Of a stretch of 64,000 nt of DNA, positions 54,141 to 62,589 are shown piece after piece. This stretch comes from Lachnospira sp900551945 (GTDB taxonomy: Bacteria > Bacillota > Clostridia > Lachnospirales > Lachnospiraceae). A program made the translations under genes and the position numbers. Under the pieces are notes generated by a model that was given only the letters and a program-made list of their open reading frames with translations, did not search any database and was not told where the DNA came from. Positions within the stretch are counted from its first letter, which is position 1; the number at the start of each line of letters is the position of its first letter. The stretch lies in assembly GCA_048380335.1 (NCBI GenBank), contig DBFCCI010000001.1, forward strand, positions 1 through 64,000. Reading direction: 5' to 3'.

Positions 54141-54178
54141 ATTTTAATTTTAAAAAATAAATATGTCAACTATTTTTC
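54141..54178 (-). promoter_or_regulatory. Promoter of the GNAT gene
   Basis: Minus strand TTGACA (54169-54164), 17-base spacer, TAAAAT (54146-54141). Shares the 24-base word 54155-54178 with the ddh promoter. Confidence 0.7.
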
Positions 54179-54318
54179 TATATTCTCTTAAAAACACTAT
54201 TTATCCATAGTTTAAAACTATGAATAACATAAAAATATAAATATTATACAATTTGATTAAAATAAACTATACTCCATTTAACATTTACACAACTTTTATA
54301 TAATTTGGAGGACATTTT

Positions 54319-56589
54319 ATGAAAACATCAGTAATCGGCTTTCCTAGAATAGGAACTTTAAGAGAATTAAAATTTGCTTCTGAAAAATATTTTAAAAATG
54401 AAATTACTTCAGAAGAACTTTTAAATACAGCTAAAGATTTAAGAAAATTTCACTGGACTACTCAAAAAAATGCAGGAATTGACTATATTTCAAGCAATGA
54501 TTTTTCATTTTACGATATCGTACTTGACACAGCCGTTTTATTAGGAATTGTTCCAAAACGTTACAAGAACTTAAATTTATCAGAATTAGATACATATTTT
54601 GCTATGGCTCGTGGATATCAAGGAAACTCTGGTGATGTAAAAGCTCTTGCAATGAAAAAATGGTTCAACACTAACTACCATTACATCGTACCAGAACTTG
54701 AAGACGACACTGTTATAAAAATATCAAATGATAAATTATGGAATGAACATAATGAAGCTAAAGCTTTAGGTATTGAAACAAAATCTATTGTTATTGGTGC
54801 ATATACAATATTAAAGTTATGCAGATACACAGGCAATAAGACAGCTAACGATTATGTAAACTCAATTATTGAAGCTTATAAAGATTTAATTAAAAAATGT
54901 GAAGAAAATAATATCAAATGGATACAATTTGACGAACCTGCCCTTGTACAAGATATGACAACAGACGATATTTCACTATTCCATAAAATATATGATGAAA
55001 TTCTTCCTTATGCAAAAAAATGTAATATTTTATTACAGACATACTTTGGTGATGTTAGAGATATTTATGAAGATTTGATTAAAATGCCATTTTCAGCAAT
55101 AGGTCTTGACTTTATCGAAGGCAAAGAAACTATAAACTTAATCAATAAATATGGTTTTCCTAATGATAAATTATTATTTGCTGGACTTGTAAATGGTAAA
55201 AATATATGGAAAAATCACTATGATAAAACTTTAAATGTGCTTAATAAATTAAAAAATAACGGAATTGAAGTTGTATTATCAACATCATGCTCTTTACTTC
55301 ATGTACCTTACACTTTAAAGCATGAAAATAAATTATCTCAAAAGCATCTTGATTATTTTGCTTTTGCAGAAGAAAAATTAATTGAACTTACAGAATTAAG
55401 TGTACTTGCCGATAGTAAGGATTATTTAGAAAATACAATATACAAAGACAATCAGAAACTTTTTGCAAATAGTAGAGATTGTGAAAATGAAGATGTAAAA
55501 CAACGACTTTCAGCTATTACTGATGATGACTATATAAGACTTCCAAAACGTAGCGAACGTCAAAAGTTGCAACGAAAAGTGTTAGAAATTCCAGAATTTC
55601 CAACAACTACAATAGGCTCTTTCCCACAAACAAAAGATGTAAAGTCAAACCGTTCAGCTTTTCGTAAGGGTGAAATATCAGAGCAAGAATATATTGAATT
55701 TAACAAAAAGAAAATTGCAGAATGTGTAAAATGGCAGGAAGCAATCGGAATTGATGTACTTGTTCATGGCGAATATGAAAGAAATGACATGGTAGAGTAC
55801 TTTGGTGAAGCATTGGGGGGATTTTTATTTACTGAAAAAGCATGGGTACAATCTTATGGTACAAGATGTGTAAAACCACCTATTATATGGGGTGATGTAT
55901 ATCGCAATAAGCCAATAACTGTTGACTGGTCTGTATATGCACAGTCATTAACTAAAAAGGTTATGAAAGGAATGCTTACTGGTCCAGTTACAATATTAAA
56001 TTGGTCTTTCCCAAGAGAAGATATCTCTATTAAAACAAGTATTTCTCAGATTGCATTAGCAATTAGAGATGAAGTTTTAGACCTTGAGAAAAATGGTATT
56101 AAAATGATACAGATTGACGAAGCTGCTTTAAGAGAAAAGTTACCACTTCGTAAATCTGATTGGTATACTGAATACTTAGACTTTGCAATTCCTGCTTTCC
56201 GTTTAACACACAGCGCAGTAAAACCTGAAACACAAATACATACACATATGTGTTATAGCGAATTTACAGATATCATTCCAGCTATTGACGATATGGACGC
56301 AGATGTAATTACATTTGAAGCTTCTCGTTCTGATTTACAAATATTAGACGCATTAAGAGAAAATAACTTTGAAACAGAAGTTGGTCCTGGCGTATATGAT
56401 ATCCACTCTCCAAGAGTTCCATCTGTGGAAGAACTTGTAAACGTATTGAATATTATGTTGACAAAGATTGATAAAGACAAACTTTGGGTGAATCCTGACT
56501 GTGGATTAAAGACAAGAGGCGTAAAAGAAACTGACGCAAGTCTTAGGAATATGGTAGAAGCCGCAAAGAAAATACGACTTCAAGCTTAA
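54319..56589 (+). CDS. metE: Cobalamin-independent methionine synthase
   Basis: Transfers a methyl group from methyl-tetrahydropteroyl-triglutamate to homocysteine. 756 residues in two related barrels. The N-barrel starts SVIGFPRIGTLRELKFA. The C-barrel (from about residue 430) holds the zinc ligands: His and Cys in HTHMCYSEF, Glu in ITFEASRSD, Cys in WVNPDCGLKTRG. TGGAGGA precedes the ATG. The 240-base upstream region shows only a small hairpin (CATAGTTT/AAACTATG near 54204); no SAM riboswitch or T-box is recognisable. A repeat-type terminator follows. Confidence 0.97.
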   Translation: MKTSVIGFPRIGTLRELKFASEKYFKNEITSEELLNTAKDLRKFHWTTQKNAGIDYISSNDFSFYDIVLDTAVLLGIVPKRYKNLNLSELDTYFAMARGYQGNSGDVKALAMKKWFNTNYHYIVPELEDDTVIKISNDKLWNEHNEAKALGIETKSIVIGAYTILKLCRYTGNKTANDYVNSIIEAYKDLIKKCEENNIKWIQFDEPALVQDMTTDDISLFHKIYDEILPYAKKCNILLQTYFGDVRDIYEDLIKMPFSAIGLDFIEGKETINLINKYGFPNDKLLFAGLVNGKNIWKNHYDKTLNVLNKLKNNGIEVVLSTSCSLLHVPYTLKHENKLSQKHLDYFAFAEEKLIELTELSVLADSKDYLENTIYKDNQKLFANSRDCENEDVKQRLSAITDDDYIRLPKRSERQKLQRKVLEIPEFPTTTIGSFPQTKDVKSNRSAFRKGEISEQEYIEFNKKKIAECVKWQEAIGIDVLVHGEYERNDMVEYFGEALGGFLFTEKAWVQSYGTRCVKPPIIWGDVYRNKPITVDWSVYAQSLTKKVMKGMLTGPVTILNWSFPREDISIKTSISQIALAIRDEVLDLEKNGIKMIQIDEAALREKLPLRKSDWYTEYLDFAIPAFRLTHSAVKPETQIHTHMCYSEFTDIIPAIDDMDADVITFEASRSDLQILDALRENNFETEVGPGVYDIHSPRVPSVEELVNVLNIMLTKIDKDKLWVNPDCGLKTRGVKETDASLRNMVEAAKKIRLQA

Positions 56590-56618
56590 AATATACTTGA
56601 TAAAATAATCCTTTATAT

Positions 56619-56668
56619 GCTGTTGCAATAATAAACCTAAAATTTTTTATTGCAACAGCTCTTTTATT
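56619..56668 (+). terminator. metE terminator made from a CTGTYGCAATAAGAAA repeat (copy 6)
   Basis: GCTGTTGCAATAA (56619-56631) pairs with TTATTGCAACAGC, followed by TCTTTTATT. It shows how this repeat family can serve as terminators. Confidence 0.8.
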
Positions 56669-57017
56669 CGCCTTTTCTATCTGGAATTTCAGAAGTTATT
56701 TTCATTGCCTGTTGCAAAACATCTATTAATAGATTAAAACTTTTCATATCAGGGTCAAAATAATAATAGTTTTTTGTTGCTTCTCTTCTCATTTTTAAAA
56801 TGCCTGCATTTTTTAATATCTGCAAATAGTGTGAAACTGCTGGGCGTGATAAATGTGTTCTTTCTGTAATTTCATTCACTCTAACGCCTGAACACTTTTC
56901 CATTTTCATCATTTCCAAAATCATGTGCTGTCTGTTCTCATCACCTAATGCCACTAATATTTTTTGACATTTTTCAAAATCAGAAGCTAAATTTTCTATA
57001 TCTTTTCTTGTATACAT
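56664..57017 (-). CDS. ArsR-family winged-helix regulator
   Basis: 117 residues. The HTH reads VNEITERTHLSRPAVSHYLQIL (about 52-73; here split as VNEITERTHL and SRPAVSHYLQIL), the classical ArsR recognition helix. No CxC metal motif is present (one Cys at 42), so metal sensing is doubtful. Its ATG overlaps the stop of the nitroreductase gene (TAATG), so the two are translated together and the regulator may control that operon. Confidence 0.88.
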   Translation of the reverse strand: MYTRKDIENLASDFEKCQKILVALGDENRQHMILEMMKMEKCSGVRVNEITERTHLSRPAVSHYLQILKNAGILKMRREATKNYYYFDPDMKSFNLLIDVLQQAMKITSEIPDRKGE

Positions 57018-57658
57018 TATTTCACCTTATGCCCTGTCACTGACTCAAAATGATATTTTGCTATTCCTAAATCTATTTTAGCATAAAAACCGTTCAACGC
57101 CTTAGCTGTTACAACTCCATTTTTAAGCTCAAATATAAACTTCTGCTGATTAACTGCTGTGGGTGCTAGGCTTACGGCTTCCATTCCTTTTATAAACCAA
57201 TCGCAATGAGTATCTGCTTTACTAAGTTCAGATATGCTTTTACTTTTATGTGGAACGCCTTGTGTTTTTCCATAACCTAATGAAATTACAATTAACAACT
57301 TCTGTCCTTTTTCAACTTTAGCCATTGTCTTTCCATGTGTCATTGCCACCCAACAAGTGTTTAATCCTAGCTCTTGACATTTTAACACAAGCTTTTCTCC
57401 ATAATAACCAGCTTTTTCCTGTTCTTGTTTTTTACCAACTATTGCAATATAATTTGCCACACCTGTAAATTTTCCATAATGTGCCATAAATGAATTAAAG
57501 CAATTTGGTTCATCGTAAAATATTTGTATGGATAGGTCACTTTCTCTATTAATTTCTAAAATACATTTGTTTATTTTCTCTCGCTTTGCTTTTTCAATCT
57601 TATCATTTTTATACTGACGAACACTGTGTCTTTCTTTCATTAATTGTAATTGCTCCAT
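57017..57658 (-). CDS. Nitroreductase-family protein (TM1586-like)
   Basis: 213-residue FMN oxidoreductase-like protein. N-terminal KERHSVRQYKNDKI and C-terminal LAPTAVNQQKFIF are the nitroreductase FMN-contact regions; the shortened middle fits the TM1586-type subgroup. Substrate unknown. It is first in a two-gene operon with the ArsR-type regulator, overlapping it by one base. Confidence 0.85.
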   Translation of the reverse strand: MEQLQLMKERHSVRQYKNDKIEKAKREKINKCILEINRESDLSIQIFYDEPNCFNSFMAHYGKFTGVANYIAIVGKKQEQEKAGYYGEKLVLKCQELGLNTCWVAMTHGKTMAKVEKGQKLLIVISLGYGKTQGVPHKSKSISELSKADTHCDWFIKGMEAVSLAPTAVNQQKFIFELKNGVVTAKALNGFYAKIDLGIAKYHFESVTGHKVK

Positions 57659-57762
57659 GATTTAATTCTCGCTTTCGTTTAAATTTTTAAACCAAGTATA
57701 GCATATAATTAATGTAAAATTTCAATGGTAAAGAAAATCGAGATGATTAAAAATGTATTTTA

Positions 57763-58020
57763 TTAGTGATTGTATTTTTTCACTTTCTTATTATGCTGTT
57801 GCTTTCTTTCCATTCTTATATCTTTTCGCTCTGCCTGCTCTTTGTTAAGACGTTCCTTTGCTTCTTGTATCGTTTCGCCTTCTCTTGTCAAATATCTATC
57901 CACAAATTTATCTTCTATTTTCGTATAACCATTTACAACTGTATCACTTAATTTCTGAAAATTAGTAGTTACATTGTCTGCTATTTTTTGATTTGCTATT
58001 ACAAACTTTGATTTTGCCAT
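57763..58020 (-). CDS. Small charged protein, 85 aa, divergent from a TetR regulator
   Basis: Unrecognised. The N-terminal part (KFVIANQKIADNVTTNFQKL) is amphipathic, followed by a strongly charged helical tail (residues 45-85, rich in Glu, Lys and Arg). It resembles small Firmicutes proteins often found beside TetR regulators. AGGAGAA lies upstream. The divergent gap contains two matching palindromes, so it is probably controlled by the neighbouring TetR protein. Confidence 0.65.
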   Translation of the reverse strand: MAKSKFVIANQKIADNVTTNFQKLSDTVVNGYTKIEDKFVDRYLTREGETIQEAKERLNKEQAERKDIRMERKQQHNKKVKKYNH

Positions 58021-58050
58021 AAATAAAATTCTCCTATCATTCTTTTTATC

Positions 58051-58064
58051 ACAACAAGTGTTGT
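58051..58064. promoter_or_regulatory. Candidate TetR operator 1
   Basis: Perfect palindrome ACAACA-AG-TGTTGT, 31 bases upstream of the 85-aa gene. Confidence 0.55.
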
Positions 58065-58122
58065 TATTTTGATACGCCTATAGTATAATTTTTTAATAAT
58101 ACAATTTCAATCAACAATTTAA

Positions 58123-58134
58123 CAACATTTGTTG
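58123..58134. promoter_or_regulatory. Candidate TetR operator 2
   Basis: Perfect palindrome CAACA-TT-TGTTG, 20 bases before the tetR start. Same half-site as operator 1; centres about 70 bases apart. Confidence 0.55.
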
Positions 58135-58153
58135 AGATAATGAAAGGCAATAT

Positions 58154-58687
58154 ATGAATACAAAAAATAATAAGAAAAAAAGAGAGTCACAACACAAAAT
58201 TGAAACTGCATTTATTGAATTACTGCAAGAAAAAGATATATATGAAATTTCTGTAACTGCCCTTTGTAAAAAAGCTCATTTAAACAGAACTACTTTTTAT
58301 TCAAATTATTTGGATATATTTGATTTAGTGGATAAAATCGGAATAAAATTGATAGAAGATTTACACGACCTTTACTCTGATGAAGAAAATAGTCATTACA
58401 ATTCAAATGATTTTTTAAAGCTTTTTCAGCATATAAAAGATAATCAATTATTTTATAAGACATATTTTAAATTGGGGCTTGATTTACATTTTCAACCAAC
58501 TGTATATGATAAAAAACTAGCGAAAGATTTATATGATGAAAAATATATTGACTACCATATTCAATATTCTAAAGCTGGAATTACTGCTATTATAAAGCAC
58601 TGGATAAATAATGGCTGTGATATAAGCCCAGAAGAAATGTTTCAAATTTTAAAAGACGAATATAAAAGTAAATCTGTTGCTATATAA
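58154..58687 (+). CDS. TetR/AcrR-family regulator
   Basis: 177 residues. The N-terminal HTH is clear: QHKIETAFIELLQEKDIYEI, then VTALCKKAHLNRTTFYSNY (recognition helix). The C-terminal part resembles the short regulatory domain found in DhaS-like members. The inducer is unknown. GAAAGGC precedes the ATG. Two matched palindromes in the divergent promoter region point to autoregulation and control of the 85-residue gene. A strong terminator follows. Confidence 0.88.
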   Translation: MNTKNNKKKRESQHKIETAFIELLQEKDIYEISVTALCKKAHLNRTTFYSNYLDIFDLVDKIGIKLIEDLHDLYSDEENSHYNSNDFLKLFQHIKDNQLFYKTYFKLGLDLHFQPTVYDKKLAKDLYDEKYIDYHIQYSKAGITAIIKHWINNGCDISPEEMFQILKDEYKSKSVAI

Positions 58688-58700
58688 TTTTAGTTTTAAG

Positions 58701-58748
58701 TTTGGTTTACATTTACAACTAATAAATGTAAACCAAACCTTTTATTTA
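58701..58748 (+). terminator. Terminator of tetR
   Basis: TTTGGTTTACATTTA and TAAATGTAAACCAAA form a perfect 15-base stem followed by CCTTTTATTT. Confidence 0.85.
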
Positions 58749-58799
58749 CATGGACAATTCGCCAAAGTATATGCTTGCAAAAAACTTTGACTACTGCTG

Positions 58800-58850
58800 C
58801 ATAAACTAAACCCTCAAAGTGTGTTTGTCATAGTTTGCAAATTACAATTT
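58800..58850. repeat. Degenerate CTATGA/GTGTGTTT repeat
   Basis: AAAGTGTGTTTGTCATAG (58819-58836 region) matches the family seen at 29156-29188; an imperfect hairpin with GCATAAACTAAACC is possible. Confidence 0.4.
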
Positions 58851-59360
58851 TTACATCTCACTTATCCATTTTTCTAATGCAGGCTTTGCGCTATCTACAC
58901 TACTTCCATGAATTGCAAGACCTTTTGTTAAAGCAGCGCCTTTTGCCAAGCTTTCAATATCTTTTACACTACTTCCAAGCCCACTCCCTTCATGTGTACA
59001 AAATGGGTGAATTGTTTTTCCTGTGAAGTCGAAGCTTTCAAGAAATGTATAGACTGCCATTGGAATTGTTCCGCAGTAATTAGGATATCCTAAATATATC
59101 TCATCGTATTTATCTATGTTTTCTGGTAAAAATGCAAGCTCTGGTCTTGCATCTGTCTGCTTATCTTTTCTTGCCTGCTCAACACAAGTGTGATAATCTG
59201 CTGAATATGGCACTTTCTGTTCGATTTTAAATTTTTCCGCCCCCGTAATTTCAGAAATCATATTTGAGACCTTTTCTGTATTTCCAACCTTGATACTTTT
59301 GATAGCTCCACCAAAATAATTTTCATCAGCCCTTGAGTAAAATGCTACTAACTTTGCCAT
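58851..59360 (-). CDS. Flavodoxin
   Basis: About 169 residues. FMN phosphate-binding start LVAFYSRADENYFGG and the later loops DEIYLGYPNYCGTIP and CTHEGSGLGSS fit the Flavodoxin_4 type. It likely carries electrons for an unknown reductase. I use the ATG at 59360 because AAAGGGG lies just upstream and homology begins there; the frame is open to 59387. Confidence 0.88.
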   Translation of the reverse strand: MAKLVAFYSRADENYFGGAIKSIKVGNTEKVSNMISEITGAEKFKIEQKVPYSADYHTCVEQARKDKQTDARPELAFLPENIDKYDEIYLGYPNYCGTIPMAVYTFLESFDFTGKTIHPFCTHEGSGLGSSVKDIESLAKGAALTKGLAIHGSSVDSAKPALEKWISEM

Positions 59361-59474
59361 AGTTAAGCCCCTTTCTTTTACGTACAAATTTTATTTTATA
59401 AGTTTACAATATCACCTAAAGTTTACTATAAGTCAAGCATTTTTTCAAAATATTTCTAAACTCTCATATATTCC

Positions 59475-59508
59475 TAAAAAAGCTGGCAAAACCTAAGTTT
59501 TACCAGCT
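59475..59508 (-). terminator. Terminator of the PL26-like lyase gene
   Basis: AGCTGG-AAAAC and GTTTT-CCAGCT arms (59481-59508) with TTTTTT following on the minus strand. Confidence 0.85.
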
Positions 59509-59521
59509 AATATTATATTTT

Positions 59522-62266
59522 CTATTTAACCCAGTCTTCCCACTTAATTTCTTCTTTAGTTTCTGGCATCATATCTTTAGTAAGCTCTAATGCTACTATT
59601 GTGTTAAGACACCACTGTGATGTAAAGTTAGTTGATATCCAAAACATTTCTGTAAGATTTTTCGCATTATACGTCATGTCAACCTTATTGGAGTCAAAGC
59701 CTTCACTCTTATCCTTTCCTGCAAGTGAGTGAACAAGCACTTGCCAAACTTGATATGCAAGGTGTTTGTCGTTATAATACCTTGCAGCAAATGAAGCCAT
59801 TGTCGTTCCCATATATGGATATACACAATTTACATTTCCATAAAGCCCCTTAGCCTTTTTTTGTTTTTCTTCAAGTGGCAGAAAATAATAACTTCCATAA
59901 ATTGCCATTTGCTTTGCTAATTCTTCACTTTCAAGGCTTAAATTAAGCTCTATAAGGGTTTGTGGGCCACCCATGCTAACTGACATATGTGAGATACAAT
60001 TAGGAACGTCTTCAAGATAACGCAAATGACCTGTTTCTGGGTCATACTCAAACTCTGGGCCTGATACAAGTCCAAGTGGTGAGTTGAATATATCATTTAA
60101 ACCTGTCATTATTTTATCTTTATACTTTTCATCTTTCATTCTTTCCCACTGTGTAAACCAGTTGCTTACAAACGCAGTCCAATCTGGGCCAGTTCTTGCG
60201 TGAGTTTTATATACCATTTTATCCTTGTCAAAGAAATGTCTTAATGGGTCGATATTAAGTGTTGCAAAATCTGCATCTTTAGTATCAGTAAGCACATCTC
60301 CCATTCTAAGCTCACCGCCCCTTAGATAGTAAAATGGCCTATGATGACCTGCCATGCCTATTCTAGGCTCTTTGCAGGAATCCCCCCAGTGTATTACATT
60401 GTGTCTTGAGCCAATTCCTTTATATATTCCAAAATGGTACATATCCACCTCAGACGCATGACGGCTCATAGCTTCTATCATAGAATACACATCTTCACGA
60501 CCTGTTCTCATAAATGTATACCACAACCAGTAAGTCGGAACTAACTCTGTGTTTTGCCATGCTCTACCACCCATATCGTACTGCCACATATGCCTATACG
60601 CATCATAAGTGTGCATAACATCACCATAATTAAAAAGCCCATACCAATTTTGCTTATCGGGTTCTTTTAAATAAAAGTCTATTGCCCTATCAAGTTCGTC
60701 TTCAAGCCAAGTTCTAAGCGGTGTATCTCGTCTTACAAGTGACCACTCACCAAAGGCTTTTACTTCATGGTAGTACTCTGGTGTTGCTACAAATAATGCT
60801 GGCTTTTGCACTCTTTTTGAAACTTCAAGTAGTGTGTCATCACTTACAATTCCAGACTCATATAATTCAATACTTAATTCGTTAGTATTTGCAATGCCCA
60901 CTGGGTCACTTTTAACTTCGTTAAAGCCCTCATAAGTACCATTAGCATGACCTTCATCGTCATAGTGCCTAAAATCACACGCATTACTTTCAGGTGACCA
61001 TATCCAAGCTGTTATTTTACCAATGTCATTTCTCATTCCTTCAATCCAAAGAGAAGACGGAAATTTTTGCCAAAAATCACGCATACTTACTGATATTCCA
61101 CCAGCTCGACTGCCTGCATACACAAGTCCCTGCGCCCTTTTTCCAAAGCCTGCACAAATAGAACAACAACCCTTTTTTGCCATACTTTTTCTAATTTCAT
61201 AAGACAACGGACTAAGCTGTGAGATTTTATAAGTATCCCAATATGGAATATTTCCAATCGCAGCTTTTACAGCTTTGATATCTTCGTCATAATTTTCAAT
61301 AAAATTTCCCTCATACTGATTTTTATAACAACGGTCTGGTATCTTAGGCTTAAAGCTTTTTAGTCCCACCATAACTTCGTGAAACATACCATAATCTCCC
61401 GCAAGTTTTATATGCCTGTTATACCCTTCACCACTATTTACAAATCGAACTTCAACACCAATACCTTTCATAAACTGTGTATTCTTGTCGCCGTCATAGA
61501 AAAATGTATGTGTTATATCTATTTTTTTACTGTCCTTGTGAAATGTAAGCCTTAAAATAAATGGTATCCCGTCAAATTCACCATTTTGCGAACAGTGTTT
61601 TCCATCTAACTTTATAACACATTCTAACTCTCCCATTCTTTCAATAATGGCAGAGTTAATAATTCCTTTTGCTACACAAGACTTAGTACTTTGTGCAAGC
61701 CCTTCATTTTCAATTGTTTCATTTACATAGACAAGTCCTGCATCTTGAATTATCTTATTTTCGTTATAGAAGCCATTTTGCAAAATCTTATCTCCAGCCT
61801 TTAATACATCGACCTTTAACACTCCAGTATCTACAACAAATCGGTCATCTTTATCTAAAACACTTATTGATAAACCATTTCCTGATTTATTATCACTTAA
61901 GTTAGCATTATCTAACCCATCACCACTAAATTGATTACCTTGAATATTGTTTTTAGTTGAAATATTTTTTAACTCACTATTTTGTTGTGAATTACCATTT
62001 TGCTTACTTATAAAATTTTCTTCAAATTCAAGTGTAATACTTTCTTTAATATCTCTTGCTTCAACTGTATAACCACCCCATTTTACAGAGCCATCTTGCC
62101 AATATGCCGTTGTCCACTTTTGTATCTCATGCTTTTTATTGTCATCACCAATACAAATAACACTATCTTCTTCTTTTACCTGCCCCTTTTTAAATGGAAC
62201 GCCAAATGTTACAAACTCAGGAGTTCCCCTATTTTCAAGCAAATGCAATTTAACCGTTTGTTTCAT
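59522..62266 (-). CDS. YetA/PcRGLX-like exo-rhamnogalacturonan lyase (PL26-type)
   Basis: 914-residue protein resembling B. subtilis YetA and fungal PcRGLX, which releases disaccharides from rhamnogalacturonan I. N-terminal beta-rich domain (1-110, FVTFGVPFKKGQV...WQDGSVKWGGYTVEA), a second beta domain (~150-300), then a large alpha/alpha barrel (~450-880) with aromatic-rich segments such as HRPFYYLRGGELRMGD and WYGLFNYGD. No signal peptide, so it should act in the cytoplasm on imported oligosaccharides. Exact catalytic residues are not assigned. It lies near a sugar-binding lipoprotein-type gene. GAAAGGAAAT precedes the ATG. Confidence 0.8.
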   Translation of the reverse strand: MKQTVKLHLLENRGTPEFVTFGVPFKKGQVKEEDSVICIGDDNKKHEIQKWTTAYWQDGSVKWGGYTVEARDIKESITLEFEENFISKQNGNSQQNSELKNISTKNNIQGNQFSGDGLDNANLSDNKSGNGLSISVLDKDDRFVVDTGVLKVDVLKAGDKILQNGFYNENKIIQDAGLVYVNETIENEGLAQSTKSCVAKGIINSAIIERMGELECVIKLDGKHCSQNGEFDGIPFILRLTFHKDSKKIDITHTFFYDGDKNTQFMKGIGVEVRFVNSGEGYNRHIKLAGDYGMFHEVMVGLKSFKPKIPDRCYKNQYEGNFIENYDEDIKAVKAAIGNIPYWDTYKISQLSPLSYEIRKSMAKKGCCSICAGFGKRAQGLVYAGSRAGGISVSMRDFWQKFPSSLWIEGMRNDIGKITAWIWSPESNACDFRHYDDEGHANGTYEGFNEVKSDPVGIANTNELSIELYESGIVSDDTLLEVSKRVQKPALFVATPEYYHEVKAFGEWSLVRRDTPLRTWLEDELDRAIDFYLKEPDKQNWYGLFNYGDVMHTYDAYRHMWQYDMGGRAWQNTELVPTYWLWYTFMRTGREDVYSMIEAMSRHASEVDMYHFGIYKGIGSRHNVIHWGDSCKEPRIGMAGHHRPFYYLRGGELRMGDVLTDTKDADFATLNIDPLRHFFDKDKMVYKTHARTGPDWTAFVSNWFTQWERMKDEKYKDKIMTGLNDIFNSPLGLVSGPEFEYDPETGHLRYLEDVPNCISHMSVSMGGPQTLIELNLSLESEELAKQMAIYGSYYFLPLEEKQKKAKGLYGNVNCVYPYMGTTMASFAARYYNDKHLAYQVWQVLVHSLAGKDKSEGFDSNKVDMTYNAKNLTEMFWISTNFTSQWCLNTIVALELTKDMMPETKEEIKWEDWVK

Positions 62267-62373
62267 AATCCATTTCCTTTCATTTATCCATAATATTACT
62301 TAAATAACATCTATTTTACAATCAATCTCTCAAATACCTAAAATATTAAGTATTAAACTGTAACCACAAACAA

Positions 62374-62483
62374 GTGAAAATGGTATGTAAGTTTATAGTA
62401 TATAATGAAAACTATATATCACAGCACAGCTTAGAACTACTTAGTTTTCTTTCATCAACTATAACATCACATACCATTTTCAC
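62374..62483. repeat. CTTAGAACTACTTAG-family element (copy 2, internally deleted)
   Basis: GTGAAAATGGTATGT (62374-62388) pairs exactly with ACATACCATTTTCAC (62469-62483). The block 62422-62461 matches 34867-34907, but the left inner arm and the inner hairpins of copy 1 are missing. It fills the gap between the lyase and solute-binding genes. Confidence 0.75.
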
Positions 62484-62589
62484 TATTATATAATTTTATT
62501 ACTATATGTCTTTAAAATTGGAGGGAAATATACTATATTATAGGTTTTTATATAGTATACTCAGTGCAATATACAGCGAAAATCATATA

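Noticed and set aside
53525..54178. GNAT gene as a mobile cassette between 24-base direct repeats
   Set aside because: The repeats coincide exactly with -35 regions of two well-formed promoters, so promoter similarity explains them better than transposition.
54081..54318. SAM riboswitch or T-box before metE
   Set aside because: Neither the SAM-I core nor a T-box sequence with specifier and antiterminator can be found.
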